A DNA stretch of 64,000 bases, taken from the NCBI GenBank assembly GCA_016748015.1, contig JAAOMT010000319.1, positions 1 through 64,000 on the forward strand, written 5' to 3'. A program made the translations under genes and the position numbers. Within the stretch, counting starts at the first letter, position 1. Every line of letters begins with the position of its first letter. The notes below the pieces were generated by a model. It was not told the origin of the DNA and ran no database searches. It was given only the letters and a program-made list of their open reading frames with translations. Source of the DNA: Geosiphon pyriformis. Lineage: Eukaryota; Glomeromycota; Glomeromycetes; Archaeosporales; Geosiphonaceae. Below are positions 50,123 through 63,821 of this stretch, one piece after another.

Positions 50123-50389
50123 CTTGGATAAAGGGTAAATGTGACTAGTCCTCGAGAATAAGAATTCAACATATAATGTGCAGCATGTTTTAAAAAGAAT
50201 CGGAATCAAAGGTCACTTTAAATCCAACAAAGTCAGTTTAAATTTTGATTGGCCAAAGAAGATTTTATCGGACTATTTACGATGACTAAACTTTGATATC
50301 TAAAGCTAATGAAACGAGTTTTTCAATACTTTTATTCTGAAGCTAGAAGATTAAAGAGCAAACTTGACAAACCAAAAGCTAGAGTTTGA

Positions 50390-52751
50390 CCACTGTTTAT
50401 TTCCAAAATTATTCCTTCAAGGTTTGCCAAACTGCCGTCTGACCTGACCAACAAGTCTTTGCCACAACTTCGGCACAAACCCTATTCTGGGTCAAAAGAC
50501 ACTCTTCCAGCAGGTTTTTCGACTACTATTTCTTATGGGCCTCTTAACAATACACGTATAGTAAAAACGGATATGAAAATCCTCTTGACAGAACAGGAAA
50601 CAAAAATATGCAATATCTTGACTGATGTTACTGAATTGTTGAAAAAAGATAAACCAAAAATGGCCGACTTAACTTTAAGAATTGCTGGTGGATGGGTTCG
50701 TGATAAAGTGAGCTTTTTTTACTCACAACTATTGATGATTCTGTACGTTTAAAGTGGGCTTCTTTGACTTTAGTCTTCCTCAATGTCTTGATTTTTCAAT
50801 TCAATACATCAGCTTCTCGGATTAGAGTGTGAACAAGTATCTTTGTGAAAACAACTACCCAGTAAGTTCAATAGGCAAAATTGAAAAAAATTCTGGTAGA
50901 TCGAAACATTTGCAGACCGCCGCAACAAAAGTATTTGGGCTTGAAGTAGATTTGTAAATTGAAGGAGTGAGGTTTATCAAGAGGATAGGCGAATCCCGAA
51001 GAAAGTCGTGAGTATTTTGAAAAAATCAAATGAATTATGGTGCGTCTATCTATTAAATCTAACCTTATATATAGGTTTTTGGTACACCAAAAGAAGATGC
51101 ATTGCGTCGGGATATCACGATCATTCTACAATATACATACGCGACAAGTTGAAGATTTCACAGAAAAAGTTTGTTTCTATGATAACAGATTTTACTGTTA
51201 ACGTTTTATCAAAAATCCCCTTAATAATCATTGAATTGATTAATGTTTTTGCAGGGTCTTGAGAATTTGTCGCTTGGATTGATTAGAACACCGCTTCCCG
51301 CATATCAAACATTCTTGGAGAATCCCCTACGTGTCCTTCGATGTATACGTTTCGCTAGTCGATTTCATTTCAGTATAGTGGATGAAATATTAGAAACTGT
51401 TAAAAATGAAGATATAAGGGTGAAACCAATTTTTATATCCCGGGTTGCACACGGCTGTTAAACCCTTATTCATATTTTGGTCTATTAAAGGTGGCTTTGT
51501 TGTCAAAGATTAGTAGAGAACGTGTGGGAATAGAGATTGATAAAATGATCAAAGGTGTGTATACTCTGTGAACAATATTCCTTTGCTTTTTGATTGTTTT
51601 CCACTCTAATAGTTATCCGATCATTCCAGCAAGTGATCCCCTACATTCTTTTGAACTCATTCAATCATTCAATCTTTATGAGATTATATTCATTCCACCA
51701 TCTCAAACGACAATAATTTCTGGAATTATTCATAAACCAATTATGGGTGTAAATGTCTCCAGAATCTTAAAATGGTGAGAATAAATAATTTGCTTCTCCG
51801 AGCAAAAAGGTAACTTCTAAACTCTTTAATTTGTTAATAGGTTAATTTCGTCAGGTGAAAGCACCCTTGATCCCGATATTTCCATTCGACCATTGGCAGA
51901 AGTCAGATCATTGTATCTTGCATCAATTCTAGTTCCTTATTTAAATGTGGTTGTACAAGATGGTAAAAGAGAAGTTCCAGCTGTTTCTTCAGTTATTCGA
52001 AAAAGCTTAAAGGTTTTGGCAATCCCTTTCATTAATAATTATTGGCACTCAGCAAATATGAATTATTGAATTTTAACTTGGATTTTTCAGCTACCAAATT
52101 CCGACATTGATAATATTACTAAATTATTTGATGCGATGGGGCCACTAAACTCGGCTGCAATCAAAAACGAAGCGACTCCTTTGGATAGGGTTTACCTCGG
52201 TAATCTTTATCTTATTGGAATTTTCTAAGAACGTAACTGGATTGATTAACTTTTTTTAATAGGCCTGTTGATATGAAAAATTGGAGATAAATGGCCAATG
52301 GCTTTAATTTTAGGACTAGCATTAGAGCTATTGCCGAAGGAAAAAGATATTGAATATCAGCCGAGTAAGTTGTTGTTGTGGTTTCTCAATCTTCATTTCT
52401 AATCTCAATCAAATTTTTCTTTTTGACTTTTGAAGCTTTAAATTAAAATAGTCTGCACATGATCCAAAGATTCAATAAACTGATAGATCGAATTAGAGAG
52501 TTAGTCTTGCAAGACTCCTACGAAATTAAGCCTATTATTAACGTAAGAATTGTTCGATGTTTTCTAAAAAATTCTATCTTGTTAAAGTAAATGAAATTTT
52601 GTAGGGTAAAGAAATCATCCAACTACTGGATATACGAATGAGACCAGGTTTTAAAGAGTACCAGCGATGGGTGTTGGAATGATAATTGGAACATCCTGAA
52701 GGAACAAAAGAAAAATGCAAAGAATACATAAAAGATAAATATAAAGAATAA
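50390..52751 (+). pseudogene. CCA1: tRNA nucleotidyltransferase (CCA-adding enzyme) pseudogene
   Basis: Family blocks run in order over about 2.4 kb with introns. They are LRIAGGWVRDK (50690-50710); LLGLE (about 50813-50830); SSIGKIEKN and LQTAATKVFGLEVD; FGTPKEDALRRDITI (51070-51120); and LSLGLIRTPLPAYQTF through LRVLRCIRFASRFHFSIVDEI (51255-51420). SKISRERVGIEIDKMIK, DPLHSFELIQSFNLY, IRPLAEVRSLYLASILVPYL, IGDKWPMALILGLALELLP and GKEIIQLLDIRMRPG follow. No start ATG is found. About 19 codons after LLGLE are deleted, removing the catalytic DxD metal-binding motif. Several frameshifts and stops occur (for example TGA for an expected Arg in the LLIRKIGDKW block near 52274, and two stops after QRWVLE). 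The enzyme is normally essential, so an intact copy must exist elsewhere. Confidence 0.88.
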
Positions 52752-52902
52752 ACAGCTGAAGTCTTTTATAGAGGGCGATAATAGACACAGGTGGATTAGG
52801 ATAATGTAGGTCAGCCATCAAGGTTATCGCCGATGTCGCTTTACCAATTGAAATCCCTCTTCGTCTACAATAGGCGGTCGCGAATCACAAAAGTTATTTG
52901 TA

Positions 52903-53563
52903 CTATTTCCCCTCCATTTCACTTGACCCAGTATACATTGATTCATCTTGGCCACTCACCTCGTTACTGTTCCCATCGCTACTATCATTGTCATTATCAA
53001 TCTTAGCTTTATTTGAAGTGGAAATCTGATTCATAAATCTTTGATGCCTTTCCTGTAACATGGTGACTGTAACATAGTAGCCTTCCACGCAGTCTTGATA
53101 CAAGTTTACTAAATCTTGGGATAACTGTAAGATGTGGACAAACGGATCAGTGATGAGAATATCTAACAATAAATTGATTTTCCTTTTTACCTGATATGCT
53201 GAATCATCTTCGAGCAGGGTATTGAATTCTTCTGTCATCACCAGGATAAGAATTGATTCAATATCCTCCGGATAAGTATCTTTTCAATCTATTTGTATGA
53301 GATCGAGAATTAATATGGTATTTTTTAAACTCTACGTATGTCTATATCCTAATGAACATTGAAAAATTCTCACTTTTCTCAAACTGCTCTACCACCACAC
53401 CAGCCAGCCACCCCCGCTTATCCTCGGAATCAACGCCACCCCATTGATCATCAACCGCCAGTTTTAAGGCAGTCCAGAAATGTAATAGAAGGGCTACCCC
53501 ATTCGAAAAGTGTGCAAGCGATTCGGAGGGAATATTCGGTCTTGCGTCGGTAGATGAAGACAT
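52903..53563 (-). CDS. TSR2: Pre-rRNA-processing protein TSR2
   Basis: Two exons, 53563-53374 and 53279-52903, with a 94-nt GT-AG intron, encode 188 residues plus stop in consistent phase. The TSR2 core is clear: LHFWTALKLAVDDQWGG with the WGG motif at about residues 40-44, DKRGWLAGVVVEQFEK, then EEFNTLLEDDSAYQVKRKI and LQDCVEG-like helices. The C-terminal tail is Ser/Asp/Asn-rich and acidic, as in yeast Tsr2. The family chaperones the ribosomal protein eS26 and is needed for 20S pre-rRNA processing. This is the only gene of the 49-57.6 kb block that shows no break. ATG at 53563 is chosen because the residues upstream of it (VFSGAQLIITH) are not conserved-looking. Confidence 0.88.
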
Positions 53564-55304
53564 TGGGGCTATTATGATATGAGTAATAATTAGTTGGGCT
53601 CCAGAAAAAACCAAAATTTTGGACCAATAACATAATAGTTTTTGGGATAAATAGTCTGATCGCTGTCAATAACAATCATTCGCAACGACGCGCCTCGACG
53701 CGTCGCACCGTTTTTTTGTTATTGTTTTTGATTGTCGATCCCCCTAACAATATATAAAGGTCCTTTGAATCAGCCCAATTTCGTCTTTATAACATGAAGA
53801 TAGGTTATTTCCTTTCACTTTGGTTCAATCCTTTTTTCTCTTTTTCATGGTTAAATATACTTATGTTCTTTACCCAGTTTCAATCACCTATTTTCAAAGT
53901 TTTCAGGTTATACTTTTATGTTACTTTTCCTTTGTTGTAAACCTCTTCCTCTACAGAATATTAATCTATACATTTCGTATGAGCTTTGGAATTCCGTGGC
54001 TTTTTCATCCCCATTTATTCATCCTTTTGCCCCTTGAGCTTTAGACACCTTATACCAAATGCGACAGTTTTCTTCTACCTGTGGTTCACCCGGGTTTGAC
54101 TTTTTGCTTTTTAGTCTTGAAAATGTTGGGAGCTTGCTCGGAATCGGTCCAAGTGTTTTACGGCCCAAGACAACTGCGAGTAGGTGTGACGGTAAAGAGA
54201 GCCACGGAATATCCTTTCAAATTTTCAGCTTTACCTTCCATTCGATTAGATTAAGGGCAGTATAAATGTTTTTTGTATTTTCCCCAACTGTTCGGATACT
54301 CACTGTCATTTTTCGGTTTTTGAATTTCCTCCTTACAAAATCCTTTGGTTTGTATTGGTAAGAAATTGCCTTTTGAAATGATTGTAAATGCCTAACTTTT
54401 TCATTATTTAACTCACTTCATATTCTTGACTTTGGGTTCGGAGCGGTCCTCGATCAATTTATGGGAGAAGTGCAAATATTCCAAAGCGGTTGGTGAGGCG
54501 GGACACCTCACAAACTGAGGACTTCCTACCTTGAAATTAAGGGCATGCCCCTGCAATTACAGGACATTTCTCCATGTTCAGTTACCTGCGTGTAGGATAT
54601 TGATTTTCTTTTCTTTTAGAAACGTTACAGTACACGAGACGCGAATGCTGCGTACGATCAGATTTTTCAGTTTTAATTGCAGACCCTGAGTTAGGGCTCT
54701 CCCAACTCCTAAGACTTAGACGAGGATTCGAGTCCCCCGTACTCCACCTTAGCGACACCATGATTCAGCCTATTAACTGTAATGGAGTATCAGGTGTGTG
54801 GGAAAGCGCCTTGTTCAACTTAATAGTTTTGACTTTAACACCTTAATAACTTTCTCGGTGCATTGGCCAAACTCACATCTGTCCAGTGGTTCGATGGTTT
54901 CTTTGGCTAGCTAATTTCCTCGTAAATTTTCACTCCATTCCCAACCTGGTTCTCTTGCCTCTCATCGGATTCGCCCATGGACCTGGTCTTAATTGCTCTC
55001 GCCTCACCGTGGCGACCAGGTGACAAATAATTTATTAATGAATTATTTGGCTAAGAAGAGCACGATAAAATTGCCATGGGAAGATTGAATAGCTTTTTGT
55101 AATTCATCTCAATAACTATTTAATTATAAATATATCCAAAAATGTAAAACTAATTTCGTCTGAAAAATTCACATTTGCATTTCTTGAGCACCTATAATAA
55201 ATAAATAAGCTATTATCAATTATTTTAACCCAAAATTTACATGATATTAAAGAGAGAAAATGTTGTGTCCCGTCTTGGATTAGCATTTCAATTCTGTATA
55301 ATTT
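53564..55304. other. Spacer of higher G+C with unassigned short frames
   Basis: CpG-rich short stretch at about 53685-53712, a TATA-like TATATAAAGG near 53751, and an ATG at 53793 that opens a hydrophobic signal-like frame (MKIGYFLSLWF). That frame continues only after a shift (53820-54044); a further frame runs 54059-54265. No family was recognised and the frames look broken. A hairpin (ACCTGGTC / GACCAGGT) lies at about 54980-55020, followed by a near-palindromic A/T stretch. See the tRNA-like feature at about 54690-54755. Confidence 0.4.
54690..54755 (+). other. tRNA-like / SINE-like pol III promoter candidate
   Basis: GATTCGAGTCC near 54725-54735 matches the pol III B-box consensus at ten of eleven positions. 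A weak A-box-like stretch (TGAGTTAGGG) lies about 35 bases upstream. The region ends ACTCCACC like a tRNA acceptor end. I could not fold a proper acceptor stem or T stem, so it is not called a tRNA. A tRNA-derived SINE or tRNA pseudogene is possible. Confidence 0.25.
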
Positions 55305-57588
<2,284 letters not shown>

Positions 57589-60500
57589 AGCTCAAATGCT
57601 GCTTGTGGAGCCAAGCTGTTTATTTACACGAGGGAAAATCCAACCTAATTATACGATCTATAAGCGGTATCTATGTCAATAGAACGTCAAAGGTCAAGTC
57701 CTGAAGTAGCAGAATGTGATATTTATATTATGCGGAGAAATTTCTGAGGTGCTGGTGATCTCTATTTTAGAGTTTCGAAAGTCACCGATCATGATTATCC
57801 CATGGTTTGACTACTCTATTCAATAGTAACCTACCATATTGATAAATCTGGTAGAAGTTAATTGAACATTAACCAAAAAGCGAGTTTACTCGCACGCGAG
57901 GCAATTAAATTAAATAAACTTTTATTTTTTCTAGATTATATTTGATACTATTAGGTAAATTAAGTAGTAATACCAAATATTTATAATTAATAAATGAATA
58001 CAATTTTATTTTATAATTATGATCATATTTTGATGATCAATCCGAAATTTGGAATTGTATATAAAACGATTTTATTAATTAAAATAAAATTATATATTTA
58101 TTCAATATAAATTTGATTTAATTCTTCTAAAATACTATCTGGAAATCTTCAGAGACTTGTATTTTTTAACTGCATATTCTGTAAATTCCTTTTCTATATA
58201 ACCAAGTTTTTCTAGCAAATCTTCTAATTGTAATTGAAAGACACAGATTCGAAACTTTAAAGTAGAATTTGTTGCAATTTTGTTTATAAATAATCACAAT
58301 TTTCTCTAACATAGTGTTTGGCTGCTTCCAATGTTTCTCAATAAAATTCAGTTCACAATGAAATTTAAAATAAAAAATACATTTATGTTTTGCTTTTTCA
58401 ATTACTTCTGCAATTGCACTTTTTTGTGTTAAAAAATCTGGCTCTAAAAAAATTGCTTAGTATATACAACAAAAAGTGTTATAGTTTTTGTTTTTGCATT
58501 CTTTAGATTCAATCATAAGTTCTTTTAATAGCCATTTTTCTCTTTTTAATAAAATATAAGCATTTTTTTATAATTTTTTATTAAAATAATTAATGAAAAT
58601 ACTATTAATTAATTTTGATTATTTGATTTAAAATAAGCATTATGCATCTTTGGTTGTTTTTTATTAGGTTTAAAACATATTTGCTGTGTAATTAAAGTAA
58701 TTTTTTGGTATATTGCATAATTTAAACTGTAATAAAAAGCAATAATGTCTATACAATTTAGATAAAGTTCTTTAAAAATTAAAATTGCTTTTTTTAATTG
58801 TTTAATTATTTAATTAAATATTCAATAATTTAATATCTTTATTATTATTTTTAGCTTTAAATAACAACATGGTTTTTTTGAAATTGTTAGATAATTTTGA
58901 ATATAAGCAAGTTTAAGTTGTAATTCTTTATTCATTTTTGTAAAAAATTTATTAATTATAATTAATTTTTTTGTATAATAGCAATTTTTTATGATTATTA
59001 TAAAAGATTTTTACTTAATAAAATAAGTTAATATAAAGTAATTCTGACTATTTTTTGTGATTTTTATATTTATTAAAATAATTTTTCTTTTTTTTTATAA
59101 TTACATTTAGAGCAAAAAATAAAATAATTGTAACTTTTATTTTTGATATTGTTTTTACCAATTTTAATGTTTAAAAAAAATTTTAATGTAAAAACAATTA
59201 AATAACACTTTTTCAAAATGGTTTGTTAAGTAATATAGAATTAAAGTAATCTTTAACTGTTGTTAAAACACTATTTTGTGGCTTTAAGTAGAAGTTTTTT
59301 TTATTTAAGAATTTTTTTAAATAACTAACTAAATATAATTATTATTATTACAAAAAATTTTAAAGTTTTTAATAACAAATTGGTAATAAACTTTTTTTTG
59401 TTATTTTTCATATATCTGTTTAAATAACTAAAAAAGCCAAAATAATAATTTTTTTTAAAATCGGTATTTTTTTTATAAAAAATAAAATATTGGTTTTATT
59501 TAGTTTTTTCATATTTACAATAATTTTATAGTAAATATACTAATTATAATATCTAATTTGAATTTAATTATAAACAAAAATTTTTTTATTTAAATATTAA
59601 TAATAATATGTTTGTTAAAATTGGCTTTAATTAATATAGAATTAAATTGCTTAATATATTAAATTTTTTTCAATTCTAAAAGCTAAACAATTTATATTTC
59701 TATAATAAAACTAATTCCATTATAAAGAAAGAATATAATTAACAGATAATAACACATACTAATATAAAATAGTAAATAATAATAAAAAATAGTATAAAAT
59801 AATTAGTAATATATTAAATAGCAAAAAATAACAATAAATAACAAATTATGATAAGTAATAACAAAATAGTATAAAAATAACAAAATTTTAAAAGTTATTT
59901 CATAAAACAAAAAATATGTATATATATAAATAATTTTAATTTAAAAAAAAATTTAATTGTTAATATTGTTTTTAATATTAAAGTTTGAGTTATTTGGATT
60001 TAAATTATATAATTTTTTTTTAGACTAATAAAATCTGTAATTGGTTTTAAAATCTTTATAATTATTTTATTTATAAAAAGTTATATGTAAAAACTGTTGT
60101 TTTTTTGGTTTTTTTGTTATTGGTATTAATTTTTTAGTTGACTTTAAATTGGCTTTTTTAAAATTTATTTTGAATAAAATTTATATTATTTATAAGTTTA
60201 TTAATGTTTTGGTTGTTTTAATTATTAAATTAATAAGTGATTTTTTCTTAATATTAAAATAAAAAAGAAATTTATTGTAATTAAAAAGAATATTAGCATT
60301 TTTAGAAAAATTGTTAATTTGAATAAAAAAATTATGATTTTTAAAATAAAATATAAAATAAATAGTTTACCAAATAATAATATATTTAATAATAATTCAT
60401 ATTTTTTTGTTAATAAAAAATAAATTTTGCGAAAATAATAATACTTTGAAATCTATAAACTTTTAATATCAAATTTAATGCAAATAAAACTGTTGTATGA

Positions 60501-61012
60501 TTAACTGGTTTGGTTTTTGGTAGTAATAATTTGGTTGGGGTTATGCAAAAAATGGCATTTTTGAATAAGTTTTTTTTTTGTAAATTTAATTTAGTTTAAT
60601 CTTAATTGGTTTAAGTAACTAATCATATTAAAAAACATATAAATTATATTTAATTTAGAGTATTTTTCAATTATATTTTATTAAATAGTAATTGAATTAC
60701 ACTTAGTTAAATTAATTATAAAGTTTTTTTTCGTTTTAACAAAGTTTTTGGAGTTTTAAAAACTAATACTGTTTTTTATTTTTTTGTTTAAGATTTTTTT
60801 TTAATATTATATAGTGTTATTTAATTGATTTAAGTAGTTAATTACATATAAAAAAGTATATGTTTATTATGTATATTATTATATTAGTAAATAACATTGT
60901 AAAAATAGCATAGGTGTAGATTATGCGCTTTCTACACGTGACCACACACACCAGCATCATTTTAATAGATTAATTTATATCTCCAAAACTGATCGCGATT
61001 GGATTCATTCCG
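57589..61012. other. A+T-saturated block, probably old transposon DNA
   Basis: From about 57900 to 60900 the composition is close to pure A/T. A short palindrome GCGAGTTTACTCGC (57880-57893) sits at its left border. One recognisable relic, the DDE transposase at 58166-58560, supports a transposon origin. Nothing else could be read. Confidence 0.5.
58166..58560 (-). pseudogene. DDE-superfamily transposase C-terminal relic
   Basis: One minus-strand frame runs from about 58560 to TAA 58166-58168 with a single internal TAA (about 58456-58458). It reads WLLKELMIESKEC, then PDFLTQKSAIAEVIEKAKHK, CIFYFKFHCELNFIEKHW and ITIRRFARKTWLYRKG. The HCELNFIE block with the catalytic Glu and the RRFARK-x-W-x-YRKG tail are, from memory, typical of a DDE transposase family common in fungi including Rhizophagus. 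The upstream catalytic Asp region is not readable. It is much better preserved than the A/T-rich DNA to its right. Confidence 0.65.
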
Positions 61013-61138
61013 TTAATCCGACTTGAATTGGAAATCCTCTTCTTCCTTTTCCTCTTTTTCCATTTCAGCAGTTAAATACTCATTGAGACCCTTTTGTAGT
61101 ACTATTAAGGCATTTGTGAGTCTTCTATTATGATTTTT
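61013..61138 (-). CDS. Possible terminal exon of an unidentified minus-strand gene
   Basis: After an acceptor-like CTCAAAAG, 41 codons read NHNRRLTNALIVLQKGLNEY then an acidic Glu/Lys stretch ending FQFKSD and TAA at 61013-61015. The frame ends in charged sequence typical of a C terminus. Upstream exons could not be placed and no family was recognised, so this is tentative. Confidence 0.3.
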   Translation of the reverse strand, partial: KNHNRRLTNALIVLQKGLNEYLTAEMEKEEKEEEDFQFKSD

Positions 61139-62265
61139 CTTTTGAGATTAGAAAATTAGTAGTTTGCCGAACATTACTGAATCAAGGTCAATTATAAAGA
61201 GCTTCTTTCCTTCTCTATATGCAATTCATATTAAGAAGCGTCAATAATTTTATGCGTAATAAACTTTTAGATTTCATTTAAATTTCGCGTCACGAAGTTG
61301 GTATGGATTAACATGACTGGTTTCTTTAAAAAGAACACGATTCTCATTACCATAGAATAATGATCAGGAGATGGTCCCCATCAACATGCATGGATGGAGA
61401 TAGGATTCAACAACGTTCCTATGAGGATGCCAATGAAAGCACAGATAAAAATATGGGAATGAGACTCATGGGAATGATGCCAAGGCATAACGAGATGATG
61501 TCGCTTTCAAGCCCTGAAAAGCCCTTGAAACCAATTACCTTCAAACAAACTGAGCACATTCTTTCCTTTGCATACCGGCTAACTCTTTTTTTCATATTCG
61601 GCCCGTTGTAAAGAAAAACTTTAAATCTAATAGCCTTTAATTTCCTTTGACTTTTTCTCGCATATTAAATACAACATGTTATTATCTCTTCGATATATTC
61701 GATCATAGTAAGCGGAAATATTTATCTTCTATTCATTATAATTAATTTATAATTTATTGTGGCAACAACCTACTACCTAGGGGTGACTAGAAAACAATTG
61801 AAATAACAAACTCAGAAACAACAGCAACGACAAAAACCAGGGAAAAGTGAATTTTAAAGCGATTATATACATTCCATTTCTGGATAGATTATCATCGGCT
61901 ATTTACTAACTCAGGTTTTAAAATATAAATATAAATATGTCACATGTATTTTTGATTTATTAAACATCTCTGCAATAATAAAACATAACAAGTCAGGAAA
62001 TTAGAAATTTCAAATAGCCTAAATCAATCATGAATCAATACAAAATTAAGCAAATAAAGTCTTTTGATTAACCATTTTTGTAAGACCAATATTGGCCATT
62101 CATAAACGTTTCGCTGCCCAAATATTTAAGAGCGTAGAGCCGAGCTGATTTGTTTTGGTCATTGTATAAACTCCGTCACCATTATCTATTGGCCGCTGTT
62201 ATCCTTCGTGTCAATAGAAAAGTACCCATTGTGATTTTTCTTTTGCAAAGAAAATATTTTTGTAG
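61139..62265. other. Spacer with one unassigned frame
   Basis: A plus-strand frame at 61360-61611 (starting MIRRWSPSTCMDGD, Met-rich) has no recognised domain and no clear splice context. It may be chance or a fragment. No other feature is supported. Confidence 0.4.
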
Positions 62266-63068
62266 TTGACATGGAAAAAATACTTGCGAGACGATGGTCA
62301 GCGACACTATCGAGATTCATATAACGAAAATGAGGATATTTTTTCCGGGTTATCACATGACATAATGTTAAAAATCTTATGCTTGTTGAATGAGCGAGAT
62401 ATTTTTTCTGTTGCTCTAGTAATGTCTCATAAAATTTTGTTTTGTATATCTCAAAGGAAAATTGTAAATAATTTATGTATTTAACCAAAAAATTTTGCTA
62501 TTAATCAGGTTAACAAAAACTAGTTTTCGCATACCAAAGATAATTAATAGTGGGACATAATTTTTATGTTACGTTTTGGAGATGAAGAGAATGGAAAGGG
62601 ACAAAGCTTTAAATCTAGTGATGATGAAGAGCAGGAGGAACAGGAAGATGATGAAGATGAAGAGGAGGAGGAACAGGGACAGGAAGATGTACGAAATAGA
62701 CCTGAAAAAGATCCAAAAGAAGATAGATGAGGAAAAAACAGAAATTGATTGGCGTAAATTATACAAAAAATTAGGTAAGAGGTGGTAATTTTTTTGTCTC
62801 CTCAATTTATATAATCAAAGGAATAAAGTTGGAATAATATTAACATGGATCGAATTACTCCTTTTTAGCGGGAAACCTAATATCCTACGTTGCAAAAGAA
62901 AGACAGATTATTTGGATTGAAAGCAGTGCTTATTGGGTAATTGAAAATGATAAAGAGAGGTGATTATCTTCATTTATTTCTCTCCCAAATTTTGATTAAA
63001 AGTTAATAACTTTTAATTTTAATAAAAGTAAATTTGGAAAAATTGCGCGATTCAACCATGTTTGGTGA
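62266..63068 (+). pseudogene. F-box protein gene remnant with acidic linker
   Basis: After an acceptor TTTTTGTAG an exon begins at 62266. It carries an F-box: FSGLSHDIMLKILCLLNERD then IFSVALVMS. The frame at 62566-62728 gives LRFGDEENGKG plus a long Glu/Asp run, and a shift leads to EIDWRKLYKKL. A further exon (from about 62871) reads AGNLISYVAKERQIIWIE and AYWVIENDKER. The last piece (63029-63068) reads SKFGKIARFNHVW and ends in TGA where the pattern suggests a second Trp. The order resembles F-box proteins with a C-terminal phloem-protein-2-like fold, which act as SCF ubiquitin-ligase adaptors. The frame change and TGA suggest decay, unless an exon boundary was missed. Confidence 0.55.
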
Positions 63069-63821
63069 TTTAATTAGAACTCACTTATTAGGGATTTTCT
63101 TAGCAGTAGACTATAAACCTTTGATTATTTTTTATAATTAATAATAGAGAAGGTATTTATTAAAAAAATAATTGATAATGTCCAAGACCAAACCACTTGG
63201 AAAGCTTGCTTGAAAAAAACTTGTTTGCTAGATTTTTCAGGTTAAAAAAAGGTTCTTGTGGTTATTTAATGAGATAGTTTTGCTCTCTTTTCTCTTAACC
63301 GTTTTAGTTCCAAGTAGATTTTTTAAGTTATCCCCCCTCTTTATGACAAAAGATTTTCCAGCCATCCCGATTACTCTCTTTTTCATTAGTTCAGTAAGAA
63401 ACTCTGTTTAGTCTACTTCACCCATTACTGGCTGCGAATAAACCTCTTATGGCATTTATCACATTTTTGCTTTTGATCCATGTCTAGCTGTTAATTCTTA
63501 TTGTCCTATTAATAGCATCGAAGTAGAGTAATTTAAATTGATTTTTCCTAATCGTCAAGACATTAAATTTATCCAAAAAAGAAAGCAGACAAAAAAACTC
63601 TTAATGGTATTCATAGAACGCTCTTGTATGATGCGTCATGAGATGAAAGGATGTATAATAAAAAGTAGCATTATCCTACAAAAAAGATGCCAAAGTTATT
63701 ATGAACAGATAAGTGCTTGAAAAAAAGAAAGTCAAATAAAGGAATGAGAGGTCATTTTTAAAGAGATTATTGAGTATCTTTGGATGAATAGAAAACAAAC
63801 TTATAATTACTTACCTATTAT
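63069..63821. other. Spacer without supported gene
   Basis: A 60-codon plus-strand frame at 63538-63720 (rich in Lys, Met, Ile) has no recognised features. The stretch presumably contains the 3' UTRs of its neighbours. Confidence 0.5.

Noticed and set aside
54690-54755. Functional tRNA gene
   Set aside because: B-box match is good, but no acceptor or T stem pairs properly; kept only as a SINE/pseudo-tRNA candidate.
62569-62805. Ile/Phe/Leu-rich minus-strand frame
   Set aside because: Antisense of the Glu/Asp- and Lys-coding purine-rich stretch of the F-box remnant.
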